Assembly: GCA_005765155.1 (NCBI GenBank)
Contig: VCCP01000008.1
Coordinates: forward strand, 1,054,001-1,118,000
DNA: 64,000 bases
Direction: 5' to 3'
Origin: Zelopaecilomyces penicillatus
Taxonomy: Eukaryota > Ascomycota > Sordariomycetes > Hypocreales > Pseudodiploosporaceae
Every line of letters begins with the position of its first letter. The first letter of the stretch is position 1. The notes under the pieces were generated by a model. The model made no database searches, was not told the DNA's origin, and was given only the letters and a program-made list of their open reading frames with translations. The position numbers were made by a program, and so were the translations under genes. Of the stretch, positions 33,173 to 45,516 are shown piece after piece.

Positions 33173-35844
33173 TCGCAATGACAGCGCAAATGTATGTGTA
33201 GCTCAACGAATGCGTTGCGACATCAAACACGGCTGTTGTTGGGAGCGCGCACCGGAGTTGGGAGTGATGCGAAGTAAAGCCGGTGTCGTGTCGCGACAAT
33301 TGATGCGCAGTTCTACGAGGTGGTGGTGACGAAACCAGGTGGGAGTGCGATGCCGGGAACGAATAAAATCGGAAAACGGTGTGCAGCAGAGCAGGAGCAC
33401 GCGCACGAAGTCGGGTTGAGGGTGTGTTGGCTGTTTTGTTGCAGTTGCCGATTAACCTGGAGCGATGCGCCGAACGTGTGTTGACAGCTACTTCCTGGCG
33501 CTTTTGCAGGCGGAAACAGTGACGCGCAGTTGCGTCGTGGAGCAGCGCACCGTAGTAAAAAGGGATATGCGCAGTCAAAAAAAAAGAAGAGGAAGAGATA
33601 AGACAAGTTGATGATGCGATGTTGCGGTCGCGCGTTTGAGCTCGCGCGCGATGTTCGGATTGATGATGAATACGGCACCCAAAATAGGTGGGTGGATTTT
33701 GGGGTCGCAGAGAGTAGACTAGATTGACATCGAATGCGCCAGAACGGTGGTTGGTTGGAGCTGCACAGGTACTTGCGATTGCGACGGGCTGTGGTGGGGT
33801 GGCCAGGTACCTTTTTCTGGGTGCTGTGCTATTTCTCGGCGAGGGGTCGGAGGGAAGAGGGGAGGGAAAAGCGCGTGCACGTCAGTGAGATTTTGCCGGT
33901 CGGAGGCGCGGTGCTATTTATGAGAGAGAAAGGCAAAGTTGGTTGCGGCGTTGATTTGTCTCTACCGGGGCGTGCGGAAAGGCTGGGGTTGGAAATCTAG
34001 TTGGCCGAGCTTGGCGGCTAAACGGGGGTGTGGCGCCGGGCCTCGTGGCTGGTGGCTGACAGAGCCAAAAACTCTGGAATAACAGAAGCATGAGGAAGAG
34101 GACTTAAGAACGCCACAAATCCTGGCACAATAGTGACGCTTGCTCCGAATGAGGCGGCGAGGCTGGGGTTTGAGCTGTTCCTTATTTTTATTTTTTTATT
34201 CAGATGGAGGAGTATGTAACAACCATTGCCAGCGAGGTGGCTGGTGGCCCGATTGACTTCCGGCAATCTGCACGGAACAAAAATCTCGTGATCTACAAAC
34301 ACTGGTAAAAGACACACAGAACTTACACCCAAAGCTTCCAACAATGTTTGTTTACGAATGATGTCAGGTACAGGAGCAGCCAAGGCCCCGTGCACACTCA
34401 CTTCGGGGGCCAATATTACTATGAACGTGCACGCCCATTGCAACGTGCAGTTGTCAGACCCCAGGTTGACTCCAAGATAAGGGGCGGAGGGTCTCCTCCC
34501 TGGCGGTCAAGTCAGTGGAACAGGCCTTGGAATTGGAGACTGACCCACGAGAATGGAGCTGGTAGGTAATAACGTTTGTTGATGCGAAGCGTGTTTATGC
34601 TGTGCTGTGTCCTCGTCTCCACTGCAAGACGCCCTGTCCAATCCGGGAGGTTCAGTGCTACATGAGACGGGGGCAGCGGCCTTTGTTTACTTTGGGCATG
34701 CCTACCTACCTGGTATCAAAGACGCGATTTTGACAGAGCCTAAGTTGAGAAAATCAATAATTACCGGTAGTTATGTGTTGGTTCGAACAGAGTCGAATTC
34801 TAGATACAAGGAGAAAATAAAATTAAGAAAACTCAGGGGGGGGTATTCTATCTGAGTCTCCTGGATTAGATAGTCTGGGCTCGGGGCGGAAGCTGGTGTT
34901 CCAAACACCTCACGCGTGGCCCGACATGGATAGGCGGGCGCCGTGCAGAAGCGACACACGCAATCATGGAGTTGAGGAGAAGAGGAGCCACAGGAAGCAA
35001 GACGCGTGCCGCCGCGCCAGACACCAAGTGCCTGTGGGCGATGCTATTCATCAAACGGGGCGACTATTTTTCATGCAATAACTGCTGTGCTTCAGTCAAC
35101 TCACTCTGTCTTGTCGGGTGGACTCAACAGGGGTGAGTGAGTGAGTGAGTGAGTTGATTGAGCGGGAGCTGCTACCAAGGTCAGGTGATTCAAAGATGAG
35201 AAACGGGCAATTTGCTTGGTGAGCAGGCTAAGAGACAAAGCAGCCAATGAAGCAAGTGTAGTGGAGCCCTGAGAAAACTCCACGGCCAACCGGGATTGAA
35301 TATAAGTGGGTATCGATAAGTGGAACCCTACAGCCGAGAAGAAACTAAAGCCAATGCCAGTAACCAATCACATTATGGGACCCAGTTAAGAAGACCAAAG
35401 GTTTGTGGTTGGCGAGAGCCCAATGGCCAGAGTGTCTTGAAAACGCAAAGATTGCCAAATGCGCCAGCTATCAGCACGTGACCTATCTATCTGACTCCAA
35501 GCCAAGAGTTAGTGTGATTATGTCATCCAGATTTTCAGACGACTGGTGGAGCCACACCATCCAGCCTAGCCTGCGGGCTTGGGCTGGTCCAAAAAAAAAG
35601 TTCACTCGGCCATCTGCTGAGCGCAAGGTCGTGAAATTTTCCTTGCAACTATCAGCGCCGCACCGCTGAGACAGAGCAAGGAATATTTCAATCGAAACAT
35701 ACTGGCTTTTCCTATTTCGACTCTGCCTCTTTAGGGTTTTTTTTCATTTTGTGAATAACCGATTCTTCATCTAGTACCCCAAACTCTATCGTCCCGCCTA
35801 CACTTTTTTTTTTCCACTCCAGCGTGTCGAGCAAAGCATCACTC
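33173..35844. other. Divergent intergenic region between Bdf1 and the Utp12-domain gene
   Basis: About 2.7 kb. No gene is recognised. A tetranucleotide tract GAGT (five to six copies) lies at 35133-35154. The region presumably carries both promoters. Confidence 0.5.
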
Positions 35845-37050
35845 ATGCCTATTTCAACAAAACGGCGGGCGCCAGCCAAGCTGGCGGCCCCGATCGTCAA
35901 GGCCAATGCAGTCCGGCCTACGAAAAACACAATCGACGAATCAAGGGCCACAATCTCAGGCACAGATGCGCTTCGAAGCGAGGCCATAGAAATATCCTCC
36001 GACTCCGATAGCGATGATGGATTTTCAGGCGAAGACAATGACGACGATGAGGACGAGGCACAGAAGGATGAGCCTGATGAGGCGCCGGCCGCAAAGGTCA
36101 ATGGCAAGCTGATTAGCCCCAAAGAAAATGACGAGGCAGACGAGGCCAGCTCGGATGGAGAAGCTACATCACCATCTTTTGGCGAGCTTCTGCGTGGCAA
36201 CGAGGCAATCGATGTTGCCGCCATGCTTCAACAGTCTTCTGCGGCCAACGGTGCCGTGGTTCCAGCTACAAGATCTCGCCTTGCCCCGCCACAGCATCAA
36301 TCACTCACCACTGTGCTCTCACAAGCGCTGCGAACAGATGACGTAGAACTCCTCGAGTCCTGTCTGCAAACAACCGATATAAACACAATAAAGAACACAA
36401 TAGAGCATATTGACAGCTCTCTGGCCGGTACACTGCTCACCAAGTTGGCCGCAAGGATGTACAGGCGGCCTGGGCGGGCCGGCTCCCTGATGACCTGGGT
36501 GCAATGGACTCTTGTGGCTCATGGAGGTGCTCTGGCTTCGCAGCCTAAGGCGCTGCACCAGTTGAACGGGCTGCAAAAGGTATTGGCGGACCGAGCAAAG
36601 GGTCTCAACAGCTTGTTGGCGCTAAAGGGCAAGCTGGACATGCTTGAGGGCCAAATGGACCTGAGGAGGAGGATGCAGAGGGGCCCGGACAGAATACAAC
36701 ACGCCGATGACGATGATGAAGACGACGAGGATGTGATTTGGGTTGAGGGTGAGGACAAGGATGTGGCCAAGGACCTAGCAAACGGCATCAGCTCCCGAAG
36801 GAAACGAGGCGATGCCGATGACGACGACGAGGATGATGATGATGAGGACATTGCCGCCCTTGTTGCAAACGGCTTCGTCGCAGATTCGGATGACGAGGAG
36901 GAGTTTTCAGGAGGCGAGGATGACGACAGTGATGGCGCCGAGGAGCAGCTAGACGAGGACGAGGTGGACCACGACGATGTGGACGAGTCCATGGGCGAAG
37001 AGGAAGAAAGCGATGTAGAGGCAGCCCCGCCATCCAAGAAGAGGAAGTAA
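35845..37050 (+). CDS. Utp12-domain protein, probable SSU-processome factor
   Basis: A single-exon ORF of 401 residues from ATG 35845 (MPISTKRRAPAK). Frame extension to a GTG at 35824 is unlikely to be used. The N-terminus is basic, then acidic Asp/Ser/Glu-rich. Residues ~150-285 form the Utp12-type helical domain (LTTVLSQALRTDDVELLESCL, LLTKLAARMYRRP, VQWTLVAHG, LNSLLALKGKLDMLEGQMDL). The C-terminal 110 residues are extremely acidic and end in a basic SKKRK tail suited to nucleolar import. Utp12 domains occur in t-UTP/UTP-B factors of 18S rRNA processing. WD40 repeats expected of Utp5 or Utp12 are absent, as in some fungal Utp5-like proteins. Confidence 0.85.
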   Translation: MPISTKRRAPAKLAAPIVKANAVRPTKNTIDESRATISGTDALRSEAIEISSDSDSDDGFSGEDNDDDEDEAQKDEPDEAPAAKVNGKLISPKENDEADEASSDGEATSPSFGELLRGNEAIDVAAMLQQSSAANGAVVPATRSRLAPPQHQSLTTVLSQALRTDDVELLESCLQTTDINTIKNTIEHIDSSLAGTLLTKLAARMYRRPGRAGSLMTWVQWTLVAHGGALASQPKALHQLNGLQKVLADRAKGLNSLLALKGKLDMLEGQMDLRRRMQRGPDRIQHADDDDEDDEDVIWVEGEDKDVAKDLANGISSRRKRGDADDDDEDDDDEDIAALVANGFVADSDDEEEFSGGEDDDSDGAEEQLDEDEVDHDDVDESMGEEEESDVEAAPPSKKRK

Positions 37051-38168
37051 AAGAGAGGCTCTTTTTTTTTTTCTTTTGGAGTAAGCGGTTTGAAAATAAA
37101 AGAAATTTTATTTATATTCTAAATGAGAAAGAGAGGGGGGAGAGGGGGGTATATTTGGTGCAGTATATCCCATTCAATCAATCAATGTCTTGGTGAAAAT
37201 GGGCTGAGGTAGGGGGCATACATCAATCAGCATCTGTTTCTTGTTTCTGTCTGTTGGCGTTTGGCTATGTGACAATTTTCTGTGGGGATGTTGAGAAAGC
37301 TTGTTGTTGCTTCCTTAGCTATGTCGATGTTGGTATATCGAAAGCATAAAAGATTCAAGTAAACAAGACATTTAATACCTCTCTGTCACAACTCTCAACA
37401 ACCTCAACTCTTCAATACATACCTACCCTCCGCATATAAAAAGCTAACCACTCAAAAAAAGATGTTGTATCAAATAAACGTTTAAATTAATGTAGCACTC
37501 TGCCAATCTGAGTTCGATTTGAGGCCCTTCCCCTCACTCACTCACTCACTCACTCACCCCCTTTAGCTCCAAAACCTCTTGACACACAGAAAGAAACCTC
37601 TTTCTTCAATTCCCAAAAGCGCTCGATACGTAGTTCTCCTCTATATACAATGTCATGCACACCAAAAACCCCTCCCCATTGTCATGCCCGGGGAGAATAA
37701 ACGCTTCCATGCAAATGAAGTCCTGTAGCAAAACCAAATCGAAAAAACAATTCTGGCCGTAGAGTAAAATCCTTAGCCAATAAAAAAAATGCAAAAACAA
37801 ACAGAAAATGGGGCTCCCGCCTATCGGCCCTTCCAAATGCAAGACTGCCAGTTTTCATCTGTCTCGGCCTTCCAATATGTTGTTTCTTCCCAAGGAGCCC
37901 AATTCCAGGGGGACATATATATCCACCATATAGACCCTTCCCTTGTCGTGTTCCCCGTCACAGTGACAGAGAGAAGAGGGCCTTGTTTAGAATAGGGACG
38001 TAGAGTAAAAACGCAAATGATGAGCTCTTAGAGTATTGGTAGACATTTGTGTGTGAATAAATGCACTCTGTCTAGTGGCGTGGTGCATATGCCCGCCCGT
38101 CTTCTTTCTCTCTCTGTCACTTGCAACGCAGGTGAGTAAGGTCTTGGGCCCTTTCATGGAAGAGCCAG
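37051..38168. other. Intergenic region between convergent genes
   Basis: About 1.1 kb of 3' flanking sequence. It contains a CTCA tetranucleotide tract (37533-37556, six copies), A/T-rich 3' UTR-like sequence, and no gene. Confidence 0.5.
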
Positions 38169-40070
38169 CTAAATAGCCCAGCTACCCCTTCTCTCCCTAA
38201 CACCCCAAGCCAGGGGATCAAGATTGTCCAAGTTGGGGTGTTGCCTCGCCCACTCGTTGATATAAATCTTCAGTGCCAGCCATCGGGGGCATCTGTCGTT
38301 CTCCGGACTGTCTTCCAGCTTCATTTCTAGCAAATGCCCCTTGGCCATCTGCCTCTCGTCATATCGCCCTAGATCTTCGATAGTCACTTGGCTAATCTTG
38401 GATAGTTCATCATCAAAAGAGCGCGCTGCAGCAGGGTATCCCAATGACAAATAGTTGTAAACCTGTGTGATGAACTTGTCATCAAACTCCTGAGATATCT
38501 TCTCAGCTCTCTCCGCCCTCGCTTTTTCGAGCTGCAGCCGCTCATCCAGACCGTGGAGCATGTGAAGACCTTTCGGCTGTGTGTTTTTGGGTCGATGGTG
38601 ATCGGGACACCACAAACCGCCACCATGCTCGATCCCGCCTTCTGATGAGCTGGACGAACATACAGAGGCAGGCTCCTCCGTCAGTGACTGCGAATCAGAA
38701 TCGTATGCAAGCGGTGGCTCTCGGGGAGTGGCCGGTGGGTGCGGTGTCACCATCATGGCAGGATTGTGCAATATCGGGGGCACTATGCAGCCGCCGGTGG
38801 ATTCCGACCTGCAGCAATACCCCCTCCATAGACCCCCTTGCTCCGATGCATCCCGGTTCTGTTCCTCAAGGCGATGCTGCCCAAAGGGATGGTCGGTTTC
38901 CAGCTTGGTGAGTTTTGGTGAAGGGCAAGTTCGAAAAATCAGTTCCTTTCCAAGCATTGGTGGAGAGGCAGCTTGGCGCATCTTTGCCAGGAGAGGATTC
39001 TCAGGCGCCATTCGAAATGCGCCAAACGGCCGTCCAAACGGGCTGTTGTGGCCAGCCGTTGGCGACGTGTGAGACAGCGGCGAGTGGGGCCCTTTCGGGT
39101 ATCCCTCTGCTGCAGCGAGCGGCTCATGCATCGACGCCAACAGATCAGCCTGTCTCTCCCCTACCTGGCCCAAAGCATGGCGGCTCGACTCGGTCATGGC
39201 TTGTTGAAGATCAGCCATGGAGTCTCTCCTGTCGTCAGACGTGAGGGGCTTCGTTGTGGTCCACATCGGGTCGGGGGGCAGGGTCAGTTCCATCATATCC
39301 AGATCAGCGTCGGACGGCATCATTAAACCCTCATCATCACTTTCTTTCTCCTCATTATCAACATCATCCACTGCCATCTCGTCGGCTTCTCTCTCGTAGG
39401 CAGCATGTTCCGCATGTTCTTGCATGTGCTTGTGCCACCAATTGAGACTCAGATTAGACGACTTCCGCCGCACTCTTGGCTGTCTAAACTCCTGGTCTTC
39501 CGGCGTCCTCTGCGGCGAATTGTCGCTATCTGAGCTGTCCCGGAAATAGAAATGGGCCACACCCCCCTCGCGGGCACGACTGTTGGGGAAAGCCGCCAAG
39601 GCTGCTTCCTCTATTTGCCTCTCGACCTCCTTTGCTGCCAGATCCAAAAGATATTCTTTAACACCCTCCTCTTCCGTCTCCCGCCGGGTTGGCGGGCTGT
39701 ACCGTAAAGCGCCATCATCACCCACAGTGAGGCCCCGCCGCCTCCTGGTAGGCTTGGACTTTGCAGTGTAAATATGGTTTGTGTAAGGCGTAATATCCGT
39801 CTTATCCGTTGGTCTAGTAGCCGGCCCTTCATCTCCCACTCTCCTCGACCTTCTCGACGTCTCAACCAGTTGCGGAGCAAAGCGGCGCTTTGTGCGGAAT
39901 TCGCAAGGCATTGGCGAGGATGTTCGCGGGGATGGCTCAGGAGTCAGCTCCGGGTTCGGACCAATTCTTGGCGGGGGTGGTTGCTTCGCTGAGGCTTTCC
40001 GGACGGATTGGAAAGTCGTCTCAATTGGGACGGGTGCAAATCGCCGCCTGGGTTGGTCGGGAGTTGCCAT
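38169..40070 (-). CDS. Disordered conserved-looking protein of unknown function
   Basis: A single-exon ORF of 633 residues from ATG 40070 (MATPDQPRRR). An upstream GTG at 40088 is unlikely. The N-terminus has a duplicated motif, RRFAPVPIETT (res 9-19) and RRFAPQLVETS (res 62-72). Next come basic and Ser/Pro-rich segments, an acidic stretch (~230-260), and a Ser/Pro-rich middle. The C-terminal ~120 residues look folded and helical: KAEKISQEFD-like heptads, FITQVYNYLSLGYPAAARSF, WLALKIYINEWARQHP. The contrast between a disordered body and an ordered C-terminus suggests an adaptor or regulator. No enzyme motif or transmembrane segment is seen, and I do not recognise the family. Confidence 0.78.
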   Translation of the reverse strand: MATPDQPRRRFAPVPIETTFQSVRKASAKQPPPPRIGPNPELTPEPSPRTSSPMPCEFRTKRRFAPQLVETSRRSRRVGDEGPATRPTDKTDITPYTNHIYTAKSKPTRRRRGLTVGDDGALRYSPPTRRETEEEGVKEYLLDLAAKEVERQIEEAALAAFPNSRAREGGVAHFYFRDSSDSDNSPQRTPEDQEFRQPRVRRKSSNLSLNWWHKHMQEHAEHAAYEREADEMAVDDVDNEEKESDDEGLMMPSDADLDMMELTLPPDPMWTTTKPLTSDDRRDSMADLQQAMTESSRHALGQVGERQADLLASMHEPLAAAEGYPKGPHSPLSHTSPTAGHNSPFGRPFGAFRMAPENPLLAKMRQAASPPMLGKELIFRTCPSPKLTKLETDHPFGQHRLEEQNRDASEQGGLWRGYCCRSESTGGCIVPPILHNPAMMVTPHPPATPREPPLAYDSDSQSLTEEPASVCSSSSSEGGIEHGGGLWCPDHHRPKNTQPKGLHMLHGLDERLQLEKARAERAEKISQEFDDKFITQVYNYLSLGYPAAARSFDDELSKISQVTIEDLGRYDERQMAKGHLLEMKLEDSPENDRCPRWLALKIYINEWARQHPNLDNLDPLAWGVRERRGSWAI

Positions 40071-43000
40071 ATCTTCTGGACGAGTCACCTCAACGCGCGA
40101 GGCTCAAGTGGAGGACTGATGTGAAGCGGGCTTGTCGAGGGAAGCAAGAGAGCGGCAGAGGCGGTATGAGGTGGGCATGCCTCGACCATTCAGGTGAGTG
40201 ATAGCCCGACCCTCAACCAGTTGCAGCAGCAGCAGCAGCGAGAAGAAGAATACAGGAGTCGGGGGATTTTCAACGTGGATCTCGAATCTGTGCAACACGA
40301 AGCAGGGCGAGGCCGGGGAAACACAAAAAAGATTTCTGCCACCAGAGGGTGAGAAGTAAGTTAGTTGGAGAGACGGGTTGGGACACCAGGGGCCACAGTG
40401 CGTGCGAATATGAATACGTACGTATCCTAGTGCAATCAACCAGTGCCTCACGATAGCGAGAGATGCACTATATTATGTTGTTCTGGCGCCGTGCGGTGGG
40501 GCCGTGACGACTGATGGTGGGGTAATGTTGAGGTGCCGGCACAGTCCGGTGCAGGGGCTGTCAGACAGCTATGCACTGTGCCCTTGCACTTCCCCCTCTT
40601 GTGAATCGCCAAGTCTCCCTTTCCTGCCGTGTATCCATGGCATGTTTTTCCATGGTGCATCCAACAGAGACTTCGTTTGTCACCGTGTGAAGAACAATGG
40701 CTTTACGGTGGGAGTACTTGGGCGAGCCACGGCCGACAGCCAAAACGAATCTGTCCCGTCTTCTGATTGGATGGTGTGTTGGCGGCGACCCCCAAACCCC
40801 CAAGATCATCGGATGAAGGTTTTGGCCATGACAGATTCCAGGGCTCAACTTTGCCCAGTTGACATCATTCTCGGGGTTTCCCTCCAGCTCCCCTGGCCCC
40901 GGAATATATCCTAATAAAGGTACGAGAGTGAGGACAGGTATCCGTACAGAGTTTCTCCCTCCCCAGGTCCCAGGGAGAGAATGAGCATTACCAAGGGCTT
41001 TTTCGTCTCATCGACAACCACCACTGTGCGGCACAAGCAACACAAAATCCAGGAAACTGTCCAGGCTTATGTACGGATTATTACTCTTCACAAACTCCGG
41101 GCCTCGCCCACGATGCCGCCCGCTTCCTCAGGACGGACTCGAAGAACTCGTGACTCCGCAATCTCGCCTGCCAAGCTAGTGTCGGTGCTCCTCGGAATTC
41201 TCCCCCCGGAGCGCCGCTCGTCCCCTCCCCTTTTGTGTGGCCTTTCTGGCAGCTTCACCGACAGTTTCACCCGCTGCGGGAGCCAAACAAGTCGCTGCCC
41301 GCGTCTGCGTAGTCTGTTGTGTGTTGGCGGCGAAAGAGGTGAATCGTGATGCAGCCCGCCGTTGGAGAGAGAGATGAAAGATAAGAAACCGCGCCCTGTT
41401 ATCAAGTCACATTGGGTGTCGCCAGCCGAAGAGTGCAGCCGATTGCGGAGTGCTGCCCACATCCATGCTGTGCGCAGTGCCTGCCATGATTGCTGGCAGG
41501 GCTCAGGGATGGAAACGAGGTTTTCCCGGTTTCTCCAGCATCCTCGTGTTGCCCTCATTAAAAACCACGTTGGTTGTTGGGGCCTAGGCAAATTGCCACA
41601 ATTTCACATGCCAGTTGCTGCGTCCTGCTCTCTACGCGTTTCCCCTGAGCTGTACGCGTCCCTTTCGACCTTGCGCAAGGCAAGGAATGTGTTGCTTGCT
41701 TGCTTGCAGCCTCGCTTGCCTTTGTGGTGGCCCTCTCCAAAGAGGAATTAATAGCTATTTATTACCAGCATATTTTGATTAGGTCGGCAATGCACACATG
41801 GACGGGCCGGCACCGGTCAACGGGCCTCACAACGGCCGCCGCAGGATGTGGCTTGAAGTCGCATCCACACCACCAAAATTGCTGAATGCGGCACGTGTTG
41901 GTACAAAGGCTAAACTCGTACCCCACACACAGGTGAAAGATTAGCATCCAGCCACCATTTGCAACTTTCATTAACTTGATACCGTGTCCAGGGACCAGTT
42001 GGAAAAGTGTGTCTCTTGGCCAAATGACTTTGTTCTGTTCAATTAAGAGCCAGACTGGTGGTGGTTTACGATATCAAGTTCTAGGCGGGCAAGGCAATTG
42101 GTTTGACAAGCCGCAACTGTTGGCTAAGGAATCAGATCTTACTGAAAACCAAATGCCATTCACTGTGAGCCTTGATGATTGAAATGCGCATCTGCAGTAC
42201 TGATGATGTGTTATGCATGTCATCACTGATAAGGGTTTTACGGCAAACCAGAAGTGAGATTCAACACACTGCAGCCACAACTGGCACACCGCCTCAAAGC
42301 CGATATGCGCAGCACGCCAGTCCTCACCAATATGCAGGGTTGTCTGCTCTCTACATTGTGGGAGAATATAGGAGCTCCACTACGTAATTCGCAGGTAATT
42401 CGGTACCTCTTTTGCTTACGAGGGGTGGAGCTCCTGTTTCGCGTACACTTCCGTCGAACTGGACTGGCTGGACTGCCTACCCTGGACAAACTTGTGCGTT
42501 TTTGTTGTGTTAAGAAAAAATGACCAGCGCAGAAGCATCATGAAGAACAATGCACATGTACTTGGCAAACAAATAAATTCAGGTCGCCTTTGTCAGATGT
42601 TTGAATGCAATCGCGAGTCCAGAGTTTTGTGCGCACTTGTAGTAATTGCAGGAGCTTTCGTGGCAAGGAGACTTGGTAACACGATATCTCAAATCTGCAA
42701 CCAATAAACACGACAACGCTTCTTCTTATCGTTGCACATCGTCAGATTCAACAATGTGGACACACAACATGCCTCCCGACGCAGGTCCCGTCATGGTTTG
42801 TTCCAGGTCTTTGATGGAGGGAACCGGGGAAGGTTGCAGCCCTAGTGTTCTGTGGAAGCCATGTCTAAGGTGGTTCGTGTTCCTCCAACCATGACTTCAT
42901 GAGCATCACCACATGAGGGTCAGTGTCTCGGATGCAAACGCAACGCATGTGTTATCTGGTCACACTATGAAGAATGGAACCCTGTATCCAACCACACTAA

Positions 43001-44897
43001 TCATGAGCACTCATTCTACAGGTAGGTGTACATGTACCAAGCTTTGCGGGCTTGTCATGTTCCCACCTACGTGGCATGAACACCCAATACTCCAACTGAT
43101 AATGGATCTTCTAACCGAACCTACCTAACTTGGACGCTGCAAATTCGGGCTCTCATCATGATAACTCATGTTTCGTCTCCCCTGAACCAGGATGTAAAAA
43201 AGCGTGTCATTTCTCACAAAGTTACCGTTCCAAAACTCTTGTGCTTTTTTGATGCCCAAGTATGGAGAACTGATGACGATGCCGAGCCCTGCCAGAGCAT
43301 GCATACGACGTCGGCTATTCTGGACTTTGCGTCACGTCTGGTGGGGGGGAAAAGGAGAGTGAATGGGGGGGGGGGGGGGTTTCCCAGCCTGCCGGCAGAT
43401 TTTAAGCCTGAATGGGCGATTATATGCCGTCTGACTGAGCTTTCCAGTTTCTACGAGTTTGCTTGTCCTTCGCAGGGGATGGACGGAATGTTTGGTACGG
43501 GTTGTCAAAGCGGGTAAACATGATGATGGGACAAAACGGCACTCGGCCGAGGAGTGGAGGGAGAAGAAAGACATCTGCCGTGACTGGTAGGCCGATTGCG
43601 GTAAATTTTCTTTCTAAATCCAAGACACGGAATCGACGGCGTGGTTTTGCTAGTAAATGGTGCGAGGGCTTGTTCCTCAAGGTTCACGTTCACCGTGTGT
43701 TGGCATGCTGTTTTTTTTTTCACAGAAAGGATTGGGTGATGCTAGAGTTTGGCTTATGTATTTCTGCATTACTCGTGGCACACACACGGACGAAACATCT
43801 TCTTGATGATTCGCACTAGCAAACATGCTCAACGTTTGCTTTTTTGTTTCAATTGACATTTTTATACGAATTTAAGATTTTGGCAACATCTACAGCTCGC
43901 ATTTTTATCTGGATCTGGGTTTCGTTTTAGGCGTTTCAACAGGGGGCGAGTGGGCGGCGGCGTTCGGGTCGGGTCGGGCACGCGACTTTGGGTGGCTCAA
44001 GCGTGACGCCAATCGGGGACAGTTTGCTAGCCCCAGCTAGAAGAATTCACAGTCATGAGGCGTCTGACTTGAAGAAAAAGAGAGAAGAAAAATAAACGCG
44101 GATTCTAATCATTGAAGACAAATATGGGGGTTTCTCAATGCAGGGGGGGGGGCAATATAATATGCCAGGAACAAGGAAACATAAGGGATTGATTGAGGCG
44201 CACGCGGGCGCGGGTTGCTGACGCTGATGATGGAAGAGACGCGTTTGGTCTAGTCTCACTTGGACTGAAGATTTGGTTGGCTCCAATGAAAGAGTTAGGA
44301 AATTAACTTCTTTATGCAAGGTACTAATTACTTATCTGAAAAGCCATCAGGCACAGTGTCACAACCTGCATGTCGGTTCGAAGCTTGATATTCAACAAAG
44401 TATATGTATTTTGTTGGCAAAACAGTGGTTGCGTTGGGCTGCGGGCCGAAGAAGGTAAATTGACCACGACGTCAAGGATACAAGGTCGGCGGTGCAGCGG
44501 GCCGCATGGTGTTGCTGTAATTGCACCTCCAAGGAAAAAAAAAAAAAAAAACAAGGACTGGGGTTTTCAGTGGAGGTGTTTTCTACTTTATGCTTGTTGA
44601 GATATGGGTAGTTTATATCTTGGCTTTGCTGAATGCTGGTTAGTATTTATATGAGTTGGATAGACCTGGGAGAGTCTGAGAACCATACTACGGTGTAGGC
44701 CCATTTACTAACGAAATACAAACCCAAACTTACCTATACACCTTGCAGGCTGTAGATGATAACAAGGTCAGTACCTGTGCTAGGTAGGTAACCAGCTACT
44801 TGACGTATCTTCAAGCAATCTACAGGTACGGGTTCTTGTCCCGGGTAATGATGATGTGGAATTGATATTTCGCACCACATGGCCCGTGCTCTTGAAC

Positions 44898-44899
44898 AC

Positions 44900-44927
<28 letters not shown>
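44898..44927. repeat. CA dinucleotide microsatellite
   Basis: A near-perfect (CA)n tract of about 30 bp in the long intergenic region. Confidence 0.9.
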
Positions 44928-44930
<3 letters not shown>

Positions 44931-45493
44931 TGGTAATCGTACGAGCATGACCGCCAATCAAGGTGTACCTAGCATCAAATAATTTCAAAGCAATCAACTT
45001 ACCCACCCACTGGCAAACAGCTTAGGGCTATTGAGCAAATCGTGGCGGCCGGGCCATATACGGACTTTGGCCGGGACGAATTGCTCTAGTCATGCACAAA
45101 GTACTTGTAGCATTCCAACACCAAGAGTCTCACTCATGTTTCCCATTGCTGGAGAATGGCCCGGTTGTGTTTGCTCTAGTAGAATCGGCTCTCCTCCTGT
45201 GGCCTAATGCACATCTTGTGCCTAGGTAGACATGATTAATCACTCACCATAGTGACAGGTAACCTTCTACCTGTACTAATTTTTGTTGAAGGTCTCTAGC
45301 GTATACTTTTGGTTAATGGAACAACAAACACAAAGGGCTTTGATGGTAACTTTGTTGGCACGGCATGGCATGAACGTATTGATTACCTGCAGGTACACTT
45401 GTCCCATACACAGGTGTATCCTTGGTAAATACCATCCTTGGTACCAGAGGGGGGGGGCAGCAAACAAAGGTCAAGACACACTTTCGCGTGGGC

Positions 45494-45516
45494 ATGGATG
45501 GATGGATGGATGGATT
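45494..45516. repeat. GGAT tetranucleotide microsatellite
   Basis: About five to six tandem GGAT copies with no coding context. Confidence 0.85.

Noticed and set aside
36519..37037. 172-codon serine-rich minus-strand ORF
   Set aside because: Antisense of the acidic Asp/Glu repeats of the Utp12-domain protein.
44360..44400. GGTTCGAA-like string resembling a tRNA B box
   Set aside because: No matching A box, anticodon arm or acceptor stem can be folded around it.
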